Shown here: one piece after another, positions 49,201-56,952 of the stretch
How positions within the stretch are numbered: position 1 is the stretch's first letter
Layout: every line of letters begins with the position of its first letter
Virus record (IMG/VR): IMGVR_UViG_3300042503_001940
Coordinates: 1 to 60,860 of that record
DNA: 60,860 nucleotides
Strand: one strand, 5' to 3'
DNA from: a virus
Program-made: the position numbers and the translations under genes
The notes under the pieces: model-generated
Seen by the model: only the letters and a program-made list of their open reading frames with translations
Told to the model about the DNA's origin: nothing
The model's database searches: none

Positions 49201-49675
49201 GAGTGAAGTCGGACAGCACCAAATAGAACGTTGTTTCTGCCTCTGGGACCTGGAACGTCAGCCACCCCTTGGCCTTGCGCCCAGCCATCAAGGCATTGCT
49301 TGAATCAAGCGCCGGCTCCTTGCCAATAAAGTAGTAGTCATAACCGTACGACTCGCTATCAACGAGTTTCCAGTACAGGGGGTTATAGGACACGCCATCA
49401 ACAAGCGCCTCGTACTCCACCAGCACAGAGACAAACTTAAAGCCCTCATCTGGCCCAAAGTATTCGTTGTAGTCCGTATAAACGCTTGCCTCCAAGAGGC
49501 TGACCTTTACATCCGTCCACTCAATGTAGTAGCCGACGCCAGCAATCTCCTGCGTGGGCGTTGGCGTTGCCGTTGGCTTCTGCGTTGCCTGCGGGGTATT
49601 GACTGCGGTTCCTGCTGAGCCGCCGCACGCTGCCAAGAGCAGTGCTACTGCGAATAGGCTTAGAGCCTTCTTCAT
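49166..49675 (-). CDS. Lipoprotein with DUF4352-like domain
   Basis: 169 residues from the ATG at 49675, AAAGGAAG upstream. The signal peptide ends in a lipobox ('LLLAACGG'), so Cys would be acylated and the protein held on the outer face of the membrane. A Thr/Pro linker (PTATPTPTQ) leads to a beta-sandwich ('KVSLLEASVYTDY', 'FKFVSVLVEYEAL', 'AKGWLTFQVPEAETTFYLVL') like DUF4352 proteins. It has its own strong promoter. Phage lipoproteins of other families block superinfection; that role here is inferred. Confidence 0.75.
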   Translation of the reverse strand: MKKALSLFAVALLLAACGGSAGTAVNTPQATQKPTATPTPTQEIAGVGYYIEWTDVKVSLLEASVYTDYNEYFGPDEGFKFVSVLVEYEALVDGVSYNPLYWKLVDSESYGYDYYFIGKEPALDSSNALMAGRKAKGWLTFQVPEAETTFYLVLSDFTHDGEWTFTVAN

Positions 49676-49723
49676 GGTTCTTCCTTTCATCTACAGCCCA
49701 GACAAATTCCAGGCAATGTGTAG

Positions 49724-49752
49724 ATGATAGCCCCTCATGTTGTGGTTGTCAA
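49724..49752 (-). promoter_or_regulatory. Strong promoter of the lipoprotein gene
   Basis: On the minus strand TTGACA (49752-49747), 17-bp spacer, TATCAT (49729-49724). It lies between tRNA-Ile and the lipoprotein gene, and is the same hexamer pair as the promoter at 57315-57343. Confidence 0.75.
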
Positions 49753-49755
49753 CAG

Positions 49756-49832
49756 TGGTGAGGAAGCCTGGACTCGAACCAGGGCCTAGCGAGATATAAG
49801 CTCGCTGCTCTAACCAATTAAGCTACTTCCCC
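49756..49832 (-). tRNA. tRNA-Ile (UAU anticodon)
   Basis: 77 nt with encoded CCA. Acceptor GGGGAAG/CTTCCTC, anticodon stem GCGAG/CTCGC with loop CTTATAT giving anticodon UAU, and T-arm CCTGG/CCAGG with TTCGAGT. It reads AUA directly. Most bacteria read AUA with a lysidine-modified CAU tRNA, so the UAU form is unusual. Its 5' base is the last base of the upstream gene's stop codon. Confidence 0.92.
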
Positions 49833-50071
49833 TAGTTGACGCCGCGCTTTTGAGCAACCTTTGGCGCTGCCGGAGTGGGCGCTGGCCTTTCTACGGGTGT
49901 CTTGCCCGTTGATGCCCGAGCGTCCTGCACACCTGCCCACCAGCCCTCACGAAAGGCTGCGTCTGCCTCCGACTGAAGCTTGGCATACCTTATCGACCCG
50001 CCAGAAGAGGCCATAAAAGCCCCCACGGCAAAGCCGAGCAGGAAAATACCAATGACCTGAATGATGTCCAT
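49832..50071 (-). CDS. Small membrane-anchored protein
   Basis: 79 residues from the ATG at 50071, with AGGAGG 8 nt before it. One N-terminal membrane helix (IIQVIGIFLLGFAVGAFMA) is followed by a charged region and a Pro/Ala linker end (VERPAPTPAAPKVAQ). The stop codon abuts tRNA-Ile. Function unknown. Confidence 0.6.
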   Translation of the reverse strand: MDIIQVIGIFLLGFAVGAFMASSGGSIRYAKLQSEADAAFREGWWAGVQDARASTGKTPVERPAPTPAAPKVAQKRGVN

Positions 50072-50093
50072 TTGCAAATCCTCCTTGCTAGTG

Positions 50094-50099
50094 ATTCTA
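50094..50099 (-). promoter_or_regulatory. -10 box for the 50071 gene
   Basis: TAGAAT on the minus strand, 22 nt before the ATG, with no clear -35. It lies back to back with a -10 for the opposite gene. Confidence 0.35.
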
Positions 50100-50111
50100 T
50101 CTGCTGGGCAT

Positions 50112-50117
50112 TACAAT
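50112..50117 (+). promoter_or_regulatory. -10 box for the metallopeptidase gene
   Basis: TACAAT, 31 nt before the ATG at 50149. No clear -35. Divergent to the -10 at 50094-50099. Confidence 0.35.
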
Positions 50118-50148
50118 AGCACGAATCAGCCGTGTAGTGGGGGTAACC

Positions 50149-50655
50149 ATGCCTGGAGAGTGGAAACGCTTTCGGACCGTATACGACCCTGCCGCTCCCA
50201 AGAGTGATCGGCTGGAGTGGCGCCCCACCCTGCGGTTTGTTGCCAAGGTTTGCCAAGAGCAGGGCATTGCCCTAAAGCGCGTGCATGTTCACTACCACCC
50301 GGAAGGCGAAGACAGCATTCCAAGCAGCCATCCTTTTGGAGAGGCAGAGTATTGGAACGGCGTGATCTACCTGTGCGCCTGGGACGAAGACACAATCCTT
50401 CATGAGCTTGCCCACGTCTGGTCTGAGAGCTGGCACACGCCCAAATGGGCGTCCCTCTATCTGTCACTTTGCGAACACTACATGTCCCGCGAGGATTTTA
50501 TGGAGGCCGTTGTTGGCACCGCAGCAGAAATGCCAGTAGTCCGGCACGCGCTAAAAAGGATTTACGGTATTACTGTTAAGGTCGGAAAGAGAACCCCTAA
50601 GGAAAGCCGGCCAATGTCCGACGAACAAAGAGTTCACGGTCGGCATTGTAGCTAG
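50149..50655 (+). CDS. Small zinc metallopeptidase-like (HExxH) protein
   Basis: 168 residues from the ATG at 50149, with GGGGGTAACC upstream. 'VIYLCAWDEDTILHELAHVWSE' has a complete HELAH zincin motif (about residues 85-89), followed by 'HTPKWASLYLSL', which may give the third ligand. The C-terminus is basic. Phages often carry such SprT- or M-family-like small peptidases with unknown targets. It is a lone + strand gene and converges with the next glycosyltransferase gene, overlapping it by 59 bp. Confidence 0.65.
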   Translation: MPGEWKRFRTVYDPAAPKSDRLEWRPTLRFVAKVCQEQGIALKRVHVHYHPEGEDSIPSSHPFGEAEYWNGVIYLCAWDEDTILHELAHVWSESWHTPKWASLYLSLCEHYMSREDFMEAVVGTAAEMPVVRHALKRIYGITVKVGKRTPKESRPMSDEQRVHGRHCS

Positions 50656-51277
50656 AAGCGCTCTCGTTTCGGTCGCATAGCTCGTCGCGACCGTTGACGC
50701 CAATCCATCTGTGCTCAACAATTTTGTCTTCCACCCTAACTATTTTATTGTAAGACAAAGCTACGTCAGTAAATTCATTGTCGCAATACACGGAGATATA
50801 GTCCGGGTGGTAGATGTAATTAAACCTTTCGTACCAGTTTCTTCCGATAAGGATTACGGTGGAAACGGTTTGGCTATTGCCATACCCGTCCGGCGGCCAC
50901 ACCGCCCCGTCCAGGTCGGGCCAGCTTTGCTTAACTAGGTTAATCATCTTTTCATCCCAGTCTTGAACAATCGGAATCATGTCGTCCTGCGCAAGGAAGA
51001 GCACTTCCCAATAGGGGTTTGCCTTGTCAATGTCTGCATTGATTGCCTGGATTTTTGTTTTCGATTGGCCATAAAAGTATTTTAAGTCGGTCCCAAAGGC
51101 AACCATTTTGTCAAATGTTTCTCGTACCTCTGGGTTGTTCATTGAGGAGTCATCTTCGTCCATGGAAATTACCCACTCAACATGATGCCTGCCGGATGCT
51201 AGGCGCATATATTCCGCCAACGTTTCAAAGAACTTCTTCTGCCTAGACCTAGTTGGGAACTTTACTAGCAGGTGCAT
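50597..51277 (-). CDS. Glycosyltransferase-like protein
   Basis: 226 residues. 'HLLVKFPTRSRQKKFFETLAEY' and 'HHVEWVISMDEDD' followed by 'VLFLAQDDMIPI' show a GT-A fold with a DxD-like site; 'VYCDNEFTDVAL' and 'VEHRWIGV' are later acceptor-side elements seen in phage relatives. It starts 3 bp after the stop of the next glycosyltransferase and belongs to the fucose cluster. Sugar and acceptor are unknown. Confidence 0.7.
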   Translation of the reverse strand: MHLLVKFPTRSRQKKFFETLAEYMRLASGRHHVEWVISMDEDDSSMNNPEVRETFDKMVAFGTDLKYFYGQSKTKIQAINADIDKANPYWEVLFLAQDDMIPIVQDWDEKMINLVKQSWPDLDGAVWPPDGYGNSQTVSTVILIGRNWYERFNYIYHPDYISVYCDNEFTDVALSYNKIVRVEDKIVEHRWIGVNGRDELCDRNESASSYNADRELFVRRTLAGFP

Positions 51278-51279
51278 TG

Positions 51280-51873
51280 TTATGCCTTGCTTGGATAGTA
51301 GTAGTAAATCTCACCAGGTATTCTTACTTCCTTATGCAGGACGATCCGAATGCGCTTTGAGAAGTCTAGATCCTCTCCGCTGTTGATTGGCTTAAAACCA
51401 AAGCGCTGAGCAATCTCAGTCTTTATGGCGTTAAGATGATTTGGTGTTCGGTAATAATTGCCGTCGTCTCCAGTAAACCATCCATCGTGCTCAATGGAAT
51501 GATCAAACATTCTTGAAGTCCCATTCTGGAAGTAAATAATACCCGTTAGTGTCGCGCAGTCCGGACCAGACTCCAGGGCTTTCAGGACTTTTTCAACGTA
51601 GTCAGGGCTTACCATGTCGTCGTCATCAATAAAAGCGCAATACTCCCCAGCCGCAGACTGCAGTAACTCGTTGCGCTTCTCCCCTATGGTCATCTCTCCA
51701 TCGTCTACGAGGTGTAGGATCTCAACTTCGTTTGTTAGTTGATTAATTAGCACGCCCAAGAGTCTTTCCAGCTTTTCTGCGCGTTCGCTTACGGAGCAGA
51801 TTAAAAGCGACAGCCGCTTCTCCTTATGCTCCTCTTCCTGTGCCGCAAATTTGTTAGGCATCCACGTAGACAT
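51280..51873 (-). CDS. Family 2 glycosyltransferase
   Basis: 197 residues from the ATG at 51873, with GAGG 8 nt before it. 'LSLLICSVSERAEKLERLL' begins the nucleotide-binding sheet, 'YCAFIDDDDMVSPDYVEKVL' holds the metal-binding acidic run, and 'INSGEDLDFSKRI' contains the catalytic-base ED pair. This is a typical compact GT2. It starts 2 nt after the fcl stop, so it probably uses GDP-fucose made by the two genes upstream. Confidence 0.82.
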   Translation of the reverse strand: MSTWMPNKFAAQEEEHKEKRLSLLICSVSERAEKLERLLGVLINQLTNEVEILHLVDDGEMTIGEKRNELLQSAAGEYCAFIDDDDMVSPDYVEKVLKALESGPDCATLTGIIYFQNGTSRMFDHSIEHDGWFTGDDGNYYRTPNHLNAIKTEIAQRFGFKPINSGEDLDFSKRIRIVLHKEVRIPGEIYYYYPSKA

Positions 51874-51875
51874 AT

Positions 51876-52811
51876 TTAAACCTCGCTGGCCATCCACCGG
51901 TATGTCCGGTCTAGTCCTTCGGCCAGGCTAATCTTTGATTCCCACCCTAGCAAGTCAAATGCTCTCTGCGCATTAACGGAACGGCGTGGCTGACCGTCAG
52001 GCTTTGAGTCGTCCCAAACAAATTTACCCTCATAACCAACTACCCTGGCGATCATCGTTGCCAGTGTTTTGATCGTAATTTCCGCACCTGCGCCGAGGTT
52101 AATGGGCAATGTGGGCACGTTTTTTGCCGCGGCCCTCACAATTCCTTCGGCAGCGTCGTCCACGTAAAGGAACTCCCTGCTTGCCTCTCCCGTCCCCCAC
52201 AGGCTTATTGAATCCGCCCCGGACCTCTTGGCCTCAATGCACTTTCTCATGATTGCTGGGATTACATGGGAGGTTTCGGGGTTGATGTTGTCGCCAGGAC
52301 CGTAAAGATTTGTTGGAATTACGTAGGCGATGTTCATACCGTATTGCTGGGCATAGGCCTCTGCCTGCACCAGCAGCATCTTCTTGGCCACCCCGTAAGG
52401 CGCATTGGTCTCCTCTGGGTACCCCGCCCAGAGCCCCTCTTCTACAAAAGGCGGCTTTGCGTATTTGGGGTAAGAGCAAACGGTGCCCACCACAACGACC
52501 TTGGATGTCTCAGCAATGCGCGCCTGCTCTATGACGTTTAGTCCCATCATGGCGTTGGCATACAGAAATCTTCCGGGAGACTTCATGTTTGCGCCGATGC
52601 CGCCAACCTCCGCCGCAGCGTGAATGACAACGTCTGGCTTTGCTTCTTTGAAAAGTTGAGCAGTTTGGACCTGCGACGTCAGGTCCCAGTCCCAGGATCT
52701 TGGGATAAGGACGTCTGCGGTGTTGTGCAAATCTAGTCGCTCAACGATCCGCTCTCCAAGAAAGCCTCCGCCGCCCGTTACGAGAACTACTTTGCCGCGA
52801 AGCTTGCTCAT
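51876..52811 (-). CDS. fcl: GDP-L-fucose synthase
   Basis: 311 residues. An extended short-chain dehydrogenase: 'VLVTGGGGFLGERIV' binds NADP, 'YGVAKK' is the catalytic YxxxK, and 'AAAEVGGIGANMKSP', 'VCSYPKYAKPPFVEEGLW' and 'NLYGPGDN' are close to the Fcl/WcaG family. It converts GDP-4-keto-6-deoxymannose to GDP-L-fucose by epimerisation and reduction. It overlaps gmd by ATGA, so the two steps are made together. Confidence 0.9.
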   Translation of the reverse strand: MSKLRGKVVLVTGGGGFLGERIVERLDLHNTADVLIPRSWDWDLTSQVQTAQLFKEAKPDVVIHAAAEVGGIGANMKSPGRFLYANAMMGLNVIEQARIAETSKVVVVGTVCSYPKYAKPPFVEEGLWAGYPEETNAPYGVAKKMLLVQAEAYAQQYGMNIAYVIPTNLYGPGDNINPETSHVIPAIMRKCIEAKRSGADSISLWGTGEASREFLYVDDAAEGIVRAAAKNVPTLPINLGAGAEITIKTLATMIARVVGYEGKFVWDDSKPDGQPRRSVNAQRAFDLLGWESKISLAEGLDRTYRWMASEV

Positions 52812-53788
52812 CTTGCTTTCTCCATGTCTGCTTTAAGCATGATCTCAACAACCTCTTCGAACTTAACCTTTGGCTCCCAGCCAAGGATGTTCTTTGCCCG
52901 AGTGGCATCGCCACAGAGCTCATCAACCTCGGCCGGTCTAAAATATCGCTGGTCGACCTCAACATAATCTTTCCAGTTGAGACCGACCAATGAGAAAGCC
53001 CTTTCGCACAGTTCCTGAACTGTATGCATCTCCCCCGTGGCGACTACGTAGTCTCCGGGCTTGTCCTGCTGCAGCATGAGCCACATAGCCTCGACGTATT
53101 CAGGAGCGTACCCCCAGTCCCTTTTTGCTTCCAGGTTTCCCATAACAAGTTTGCTTGCGCGTCGTGCCGCAATATCGGCAACCCCGCGGGTAACTTTGTG
53201 GGTAACAAAGGTGTTGCCACGCCTTGGTGATTCATGGTTAAAAAGAATGCCGTTGCTTGCATGAACTAGGTATGCGTTGCGGTAAAGCCTTGTCATGTCG
53301 TGAGCAAACACTTTTGATATGGCGTACGGGCTTTGTGGGTTGAACGGAGTTGACTCCCGCTGAGGGGTTTCAAGCACCTTGCCGTACATTTCGCTGGAGC
53401 TTGCTTGGTAGTAGCGGACATCCCAGTCTGCCCACCTGACTGATTCAAGTAGGCGCAAGGTCCCAATGGCATCTGTCTGTGCGGTGAATTCCGGGATGTC
53501 AAAGCTCACCTTTACGTGGCTTTGGGCGGCAAGGTTGTAAACCTCGTTTGGCTTGATCCTTTGCATCAGGGCGTTGATGGAGCTGCCGTCAAGCATGTCT
53601 CCGTAGTGCAGGGCAAACGGCACAGAGCCCTCTTTTGCCTGCTCAATGAGGTGGTCTATTCGCTGCGTGTTGAAGTTGCTGGCACGTCGAATAACACCAT
53701 GGACTTCATAGCCTTTGCTGAGCAACAACTCAGAAAGGTACGATCCGTCCTGGCCAGTGACCCCAAAGATCAATGCTTTCCTTGCCAC
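52808..53788 (-). CDS. gmd: GDP-mannose 4,6-dehydratase
   Basis: 326 residues if it starts at the GTG at 53788, which lies 6 nt after a TATACT box and has no ribosome site. 'ALIFGVTGQDGSYLSELLL' is the Gmd nucleotide-binding loop; 'SSEMYGK', 'FNPQSPYAISKVFAHD', 'NHESPRRG' and 'VDQRYFRPAEVDEL' are diagnostic. It forms GDP-4-keto-6-deoxymannose, the substrate of the downstream fcl product. Slightly shorter than cellular forms at the C-terminus. Confidence 0.92.
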   Translation of the reverse strand: MARKALIFGVTGQDGSYLSELLLSKGYEVHGVIRRASNFNTQRIDHLIEQAKEGSVPFALHYGDMLDGSSINALMQRIKPNEVYNLAAQSHVKVSFDIPEFTAQTDAIGTLRLLESVRWADWDVRYYQASSSEMYGKVLETPQRESTPFNPQSPYAISKVFAHDMTRLYRNAYLVHASNGILFNHESPRRGNTFVTHKVTRGVADIAARRASKLVMGNLEAKRDWGYAPEYVEAMWLMLQQDKPGDYVVATGEMHTVQELCERAFSLVGLNWKDYVEVDQRYFRPAEVDELCGDATRAKNILGWEPKVKFEEVVEIMLKADMEKAR

Positions 53789-53794
53789 GCCGGG

Positions 53795-53800
53795 AGTATA
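53795..53800 (-). promoter_or_regulatory. -10 box for leaderless gmd
   Basis: TATACT on the minus strand, followed by CCCGGC and GTG at 53788: a 6-nt gap, so transcription would begin at the start codon. No clear -35. Confidence 0.5.
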
Positions 53801-53835
53801 CACACATAAAAGTAGCCCGTAACTTGCGTGTCGTG

Positions 53836-53841
53836 TAGTAT
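53836..53841 (+). promoter_or_regulatory. -10 box for the leaderless zinc-ribbon gene
   Basis: TAGTAT followed by CTTTGT and GTG at 53848, again a 6-nt gap. It is divergent to the gmd promoter 36 bp away. Confidence 0.45.
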
Positions 53842-53847
53842 CTTTGT

Positions 53848-54000
53848 GTGGTAGAGGACAAACAGATTCCCCAGGAGCCAGAAGTAGACCCAGAAGAAGT
53901 TATAATGACTTGTCTGAATTGTGGAAGGCGAATGAGCCACCGAAGCTGTAAATTGATTTGCGAATGCGGCTACTATGCCTCCTGCTCAGACTACTACTAG
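53848..54000 (+). CDS. Small zinc-ribbon protein
   Basis: 50 residues from GTG. An acidic N-terminus is followed by 'CLNCGRRMSHRSCKLICECG' and 'YYASCSDYY', a well-marked zinc ribbon seen in many phages and bacteria (CxxCG ... C.L.C..CGY..SCSD). It ends 8 bp before the glycosyltransferase gene and shares its transcript. An internal ATG just before the first Cys is an alternative start. Confidence 0.7.
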   Translation: MVEDKQIPQEPEVDPEEVIMTCLNCGRRMSHRSCKLICECGYYASCSDYY

Positions 54001-54008
54001 GAGTAATA

Positions 54009-54563
54009 ATGACTAGCAAAGTGACTGTCATTACGGCAACCATCCCCGGCAGGGAGGAGTTGCTGGAGCGCGCCCGGAAATCTGTTGGAGAGCAGACGGT
54101 GCAGCCGCATGCCCATTTGATGAAGCTTGACGTTGACAGAGACGGCGGCGCTGTTACAAAAAATAGGCTCTCTGATTTTGTTGATACAGAGTGGTTTATG
54201 GTGCTGGACGATGACGACACGCTGTTGCCTAACCACATTGAAACACTGCTAAGGCATTCAGATAACGCCGACGTTGTGTATTCGTACGCAGAGGGCAACG
54301 ACAGATACAACCGCCCGTACAGCATGGAAGAGCTCATGCGCGACTCTATTGTTTCGCACACCGCCTTAATCAGGAGTAGCCTGTTTAGAAAACTTGGCGG
54401 CTTCCCCGTTGAGAGCGGTTACGACTGGGAACTCTGGAAGGCTGCTGCTGCTGGCGGGGCTCGGTTTGTCTGCGTCCCAGAAAAGACATGGCACTACGAC
54501 CTCGACCTTGCGCGCCCCCACGAAAGCCTGGGGGGTCTGCCATGGGCGAGCGAGAACGCCTAG
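54009..54563 (+). CDS. Family 2 glycosyltransferase
   Basis: 184 residues from the ATG at 54009, AGGAG 7 nt upstream. 'KVTVITATIPGREELLERA' opens the fold, 'EWFMVLDDDDTLLPNHIETL' carries the metal-binding acidic run, 'SHTALIRSSLFRKLGGF' and 'GYDWELWKAAA' are the acceptor-side and catalytic-base elements. It overlaps the nucleotidyltransferase gene by 22 bp, suggesting that both act on the same sugar. Confidence 0.8.
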   Translation: MTSKVTVITATIPGREELLERARKSVGEQTVQPHAHLMKLDVDRDGGAVTKNRLSDFVDTEWFMVLDDDDTLLPNHIETLLRHSDNADVVYSYAEGNDRYNRPYSMEELMRDSIVSHTALIRSSLFRKLGGFPVESGYDWELWKAAAAGGARFVCVPEKTWHYDLDLARPHESLGGLPWASENA

Positions 54564-55165
54564 TCATTCTTTCTGCTGGTAAGGCGACGCGCCTTGACGG
54601 TAGAAACAAGTTGCTTGTTGAGGCTGGCGGGATGTCGGTGCTCGATTGGCACAGGCGCTCTGCTGGCGAACTCATTACCGACATTGTTGTTCGCTCACCT
54701 GACTGGGCCGAAGTAAACAAGGCTGGGGAGCACTGGGTTTCCGGCGTCCTTATCCACGACGGCGTTGATGGCCCCGCAGGCGCGCTGCGCCACTACGTCT
54801 CTCACCATTGGCACAACGGTCCGCTTACAGTCATTTTTGCTGACACACTTCTCCCATCAATCCCCACTCACGTGGGCTCCTGGGTAGGCGTTGCGCCAAA
54901 CCCTGGCCGAGTCTGGGATTACCAGCACGACTGGACATGGGTCCGCGGCGTACCCGGGGGAAACGTTTGCATTGGGCTGTATCGCTTTGAGAACACGGCT
55001 GCGCTTCGACAAGTCCTTGCCGACATTCCAAACTATGGGCAAGAGACCCCGATGGTTGACGTGCTCAACGAGTACGAAAAGATTTACCATATGCGCTCAG
55101 TTAAGATTGATGGCTGGCAAGATGCTGGAGACTTTTCGGCAATAGAGAAAGTAAAGGGGCTATAA
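54542..55165 (+). CDS. Sugar-phosphate nucleotidyltransferase-like protein
   Basis: 207 residues from the ATG at 54542. 'LVILSAGKATRLDGRNKLLVEAGG' is the nucleotide-binding G-x-x-T-R ... K loop of NDP-sugar pyrophosphorylases, and 'LTVIFADTLLP' gives the metal-binding Asp. It is shorter than bacterial enzymes of this class, so it may be a minimal form. Together with gmd and fcl it could supply GDP-mannose or another activated sugar. Substrate unknown. Confidence 0.72.
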   Translation: MGERERLVILSAGKATRLDGRNKLLVEAGGMSVLDWHRRSAGELITDIVVRSPDWAEVNKAGEHWVSGVLIHDGVDGPAGALRHYVSHHWHNGPLTVIFADTLLPSIPTHVGSWVGVAPNPGRVWDYQHDWTWVRGVPGGNVCIGLYRFENTAALRQVLADIPNYGQETPMVDVLNEYEKIYHMRSVKIDGWQDAGDFSAIEKVKGL

Positions 55166-55731
55166 TGTCTTACATTTTGCGCAAGCTTTCAGAAGAGCTG
55201 GTTGTAGTCCTGCTGATTGGCCTTGTCTCGACTACCACCGCCTGGACTGCAATCCAAGCATCCTTTCATAACAACGCATCGTCTGCCGCCTATGGCGACT
55301 ATCAGTTGATTGTTGCGGATGCGAATAATCTGTGGATCACGGCAGAGGTCAAGTACCGGGCCGACCTACTGACGTGGGACACCGGCCTTGGTGGCTCATA
55401 TGAGTTCAGCGTGTACGCGGTGCCGTGCCAGACCAAAATCTTCCCCGCGACCCAACTGCCAGACTGCGCGGAGTATATGGACGCCGTGTATGGCCCATAT
55501 AACCAGATGTACGACAGCGGAGACGAGCCGCTTGCGGTGTCTGAGACTGAGGGTAACTACAGCAACCGACTGCAGGTACTTACGGGCATTTTTGCCGTCG
55601 CCCTTTTTGCCCTAGGCGTGACCTCGCCCATGAAGAGCAGGAAGAACGCCTCTTACCTTGTCGCGTTTGCCGCAGCCCTTTGGGTGGTTGGCATTGGCCT
55701 GATGGTCACAATCCCCGTCATTTTGCCGTAA
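55165..55731 (+). CDS. Membrane protein with extracytoplasmic domain
   Basis: 188 residues, coupled to the previous gene by TAATG with AAGGGG upstream. One N-terminal helix (ELVVVLLIGLVSTTTAWTAI) and two C-terminal helices (VLTGIFAVALFALGV, LVAFAAALWVVGIGLMVTIP) enclose about 100 soluble residues with two Cys. No family is recognised. A role in exclusion or envelope change is possible only by context. Confidence 0.6.
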   Translation: MSYILRKLSEELVVVLLIGLVSTTTAWTAIQASFHNNASSAAYGDYQLIVADANNLWITAEVKYRADLLTWDTGLGGSYEFSVYAVPCQTKIFPATQLPDCAEYMDAVYGPYNQMYDSGDEPLAVSETEGNYSNRLQVLTGIFAVALFALGVTSPMKSRKNASYLVAFAAALWVVGIGLMVTIPVILP

Positions 55732-55740
55732 GGAGAACAT

Positions 55741-56487
55741 ATGTCATACGCGCTTGCTAACATTCCGCCGGTCTCCTGCTACGTTCGCAGGGAGTATCTG
55801 CGTGACTTTCAGGATGGCTACGGTGAATTCACCCCAGCATATTGGGTCACGGTCAAAGCCATTCGAGCCCGCGCCCTGTACATTGAGGCATTCCTTCCTG
55901 AGTACGGCGCCCTGTACGACAAGCTGCCAATCAGCGCGTTTGTTTGGAAGCCAGAAACCCCAAAGCCAGACCTTAAGCTTGGCGACCTACAGCTTTGGGA
56001 TGCCATCTCGCCGCAGTTAGCCGTGGTTGAGAAGGCAGTATTGAAAAACATGCGCTGCAAATTCCGAACGCCCGCAGGGGTGTGGAGCGAAGGGCACTAC
56101 TTGTTTACCGTTGACATGGTGCACAGCGACCCCAATGAGATTGACGCAAACTGGGCACGCGTTCCGTCTGAGCATAAATCCTATAACTTTATGCGCTTAG
56201 ACAACGGGCAATTTGCCGCCCAGCCAAACAACAGGGTGCTGTGGTTGGACGAAGCACTTGTCTACAAGGAAACCAAGATGCCGGACTTCAAGGTTTCTAC
56301 AAGGGAGTTCTCGGCGGAGGGGGCCCGGTGGAGACTTGGTGATAGCGATGCCTGGGGCTACGACGACCAAGACAAGAAGGCTGAAATCAAATTTGTTCAG
56401 CCAATTGACCAAGACCCGATTAAGGCCATGGCAAAAACGCTTAAAGTAATTGAGAAGAATATCCGCACGGGTTCCGTTTCGGATTAG
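55741..56487 (+). CDS. Conserved phage protein of unknown function
   Basis: 248 residues, AAGGAG before the ATG. 'YALANIPPVSCYVRREYL' and 'EYGALYDKLPISAFVWKP' mark a family I recognise as frequent in phages, with no known function. The N-terminal 140 residues are a probable beta/alpha domain; the end is charged and helical. It closes the + strand sugar operon and is followed by a hairpin at 56489-56524. Confidence 0.7.
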   Translation: MSYALANIPPVSCYVRREYLRDFQDGYGEFTPAYWVTVKAIRARALYIEAFLPEYGALYDKLPISAFVWKPETPKPDLKLGDLQLWDAISPQLAVVEKAVLKNMRCKFRTPAGVWSEGHYLFTVDMVHSDPNEIDANWARVPSEHKSYNFMRLDNGQFAAQPNNRVLWLDEALVYKETKMPDFKVSTREFSAEGARWRLGDSDAWGYDDQDKKAEIKFVQPIDQDPIKAMAKTLKVIEKNIRTGSVSD

Positions 56488-56488
56488 C

Positions 56489-56524
56489 GCCGCTGGGTAG
56501 GAAAGGAATAACCACCCCAGCGGC
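56489..56524. terminator. Hairpin between convergent genes
   Basis: GCCGCTGGG (56489-56497) pairs with CCCAGCGGC (56516-56524), loop of 18 nt. There is no U-run on either strand, so termination would be weak. Confidence 0.35.
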
Positions 56525-56553
56525 AATTACGACTATAACAGAACAGATGTTCG

Positions 56554-56952
56554 TTAGTAACTTGCTGTTGTGCTGTGGTGTTTGTTGGCGTACTCAACAG
56601 CGTCCCGTTCGTACTTACGCACGGGGGTTTCGGCCTCAATAAAGCCACGGTAGAACCCGCTCAACAGTTTCTGGAACTTCGCGGGCTTGTGATAGCCGCC
56701 AAGCATCATGCGAACCCCACCAGCAAAGTTTATGACTCTGACAAGGGCAATCCCGCCATAGTCCGACATCAAATGAAAGAACCCTGGCGTTGCGGTGCCG
56801 TCGTTAAAGTTTTTATGGCCCGACGGGAAGCCTGCCGCCTGGTTAATTAGGTTGACAGTTGCCTGCAACGTGCTCATGGTTAGCGAGTGGTCGCAGCAGT
56901 TACCCTCCGAGCACCCAACGCACCCACACTCCTGGCAATCTTCAGGCTCCAT
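56554..56952 (-). CDS. Hypothetical protein with Cys-rich N-terminus
   Basis: 132 residues joined to the upstream gene by TAATG. 'DCQECGCVGCSEGNCCDH' at residues 5-22 probably binds one or two zinc ions. The rest is alpha/beta with 'GFFHLMSDYGGIALVRVI' and 'FYRGFIEAETPVRKYE'. No family recognised. Confidence 0.55.
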   Translation of the reverse strand: MEPEDCQECGCVGCSEGNCCDHSLTMSTLQATVNLINQAAGFPSGHKNFNDGTATPGFFHLMSDYGGIALVRVINFAGGVRMMLGGYHKPAKFQKLLSGFYRGFIEAETPVRKYERDAVEYANKHHSTTASY

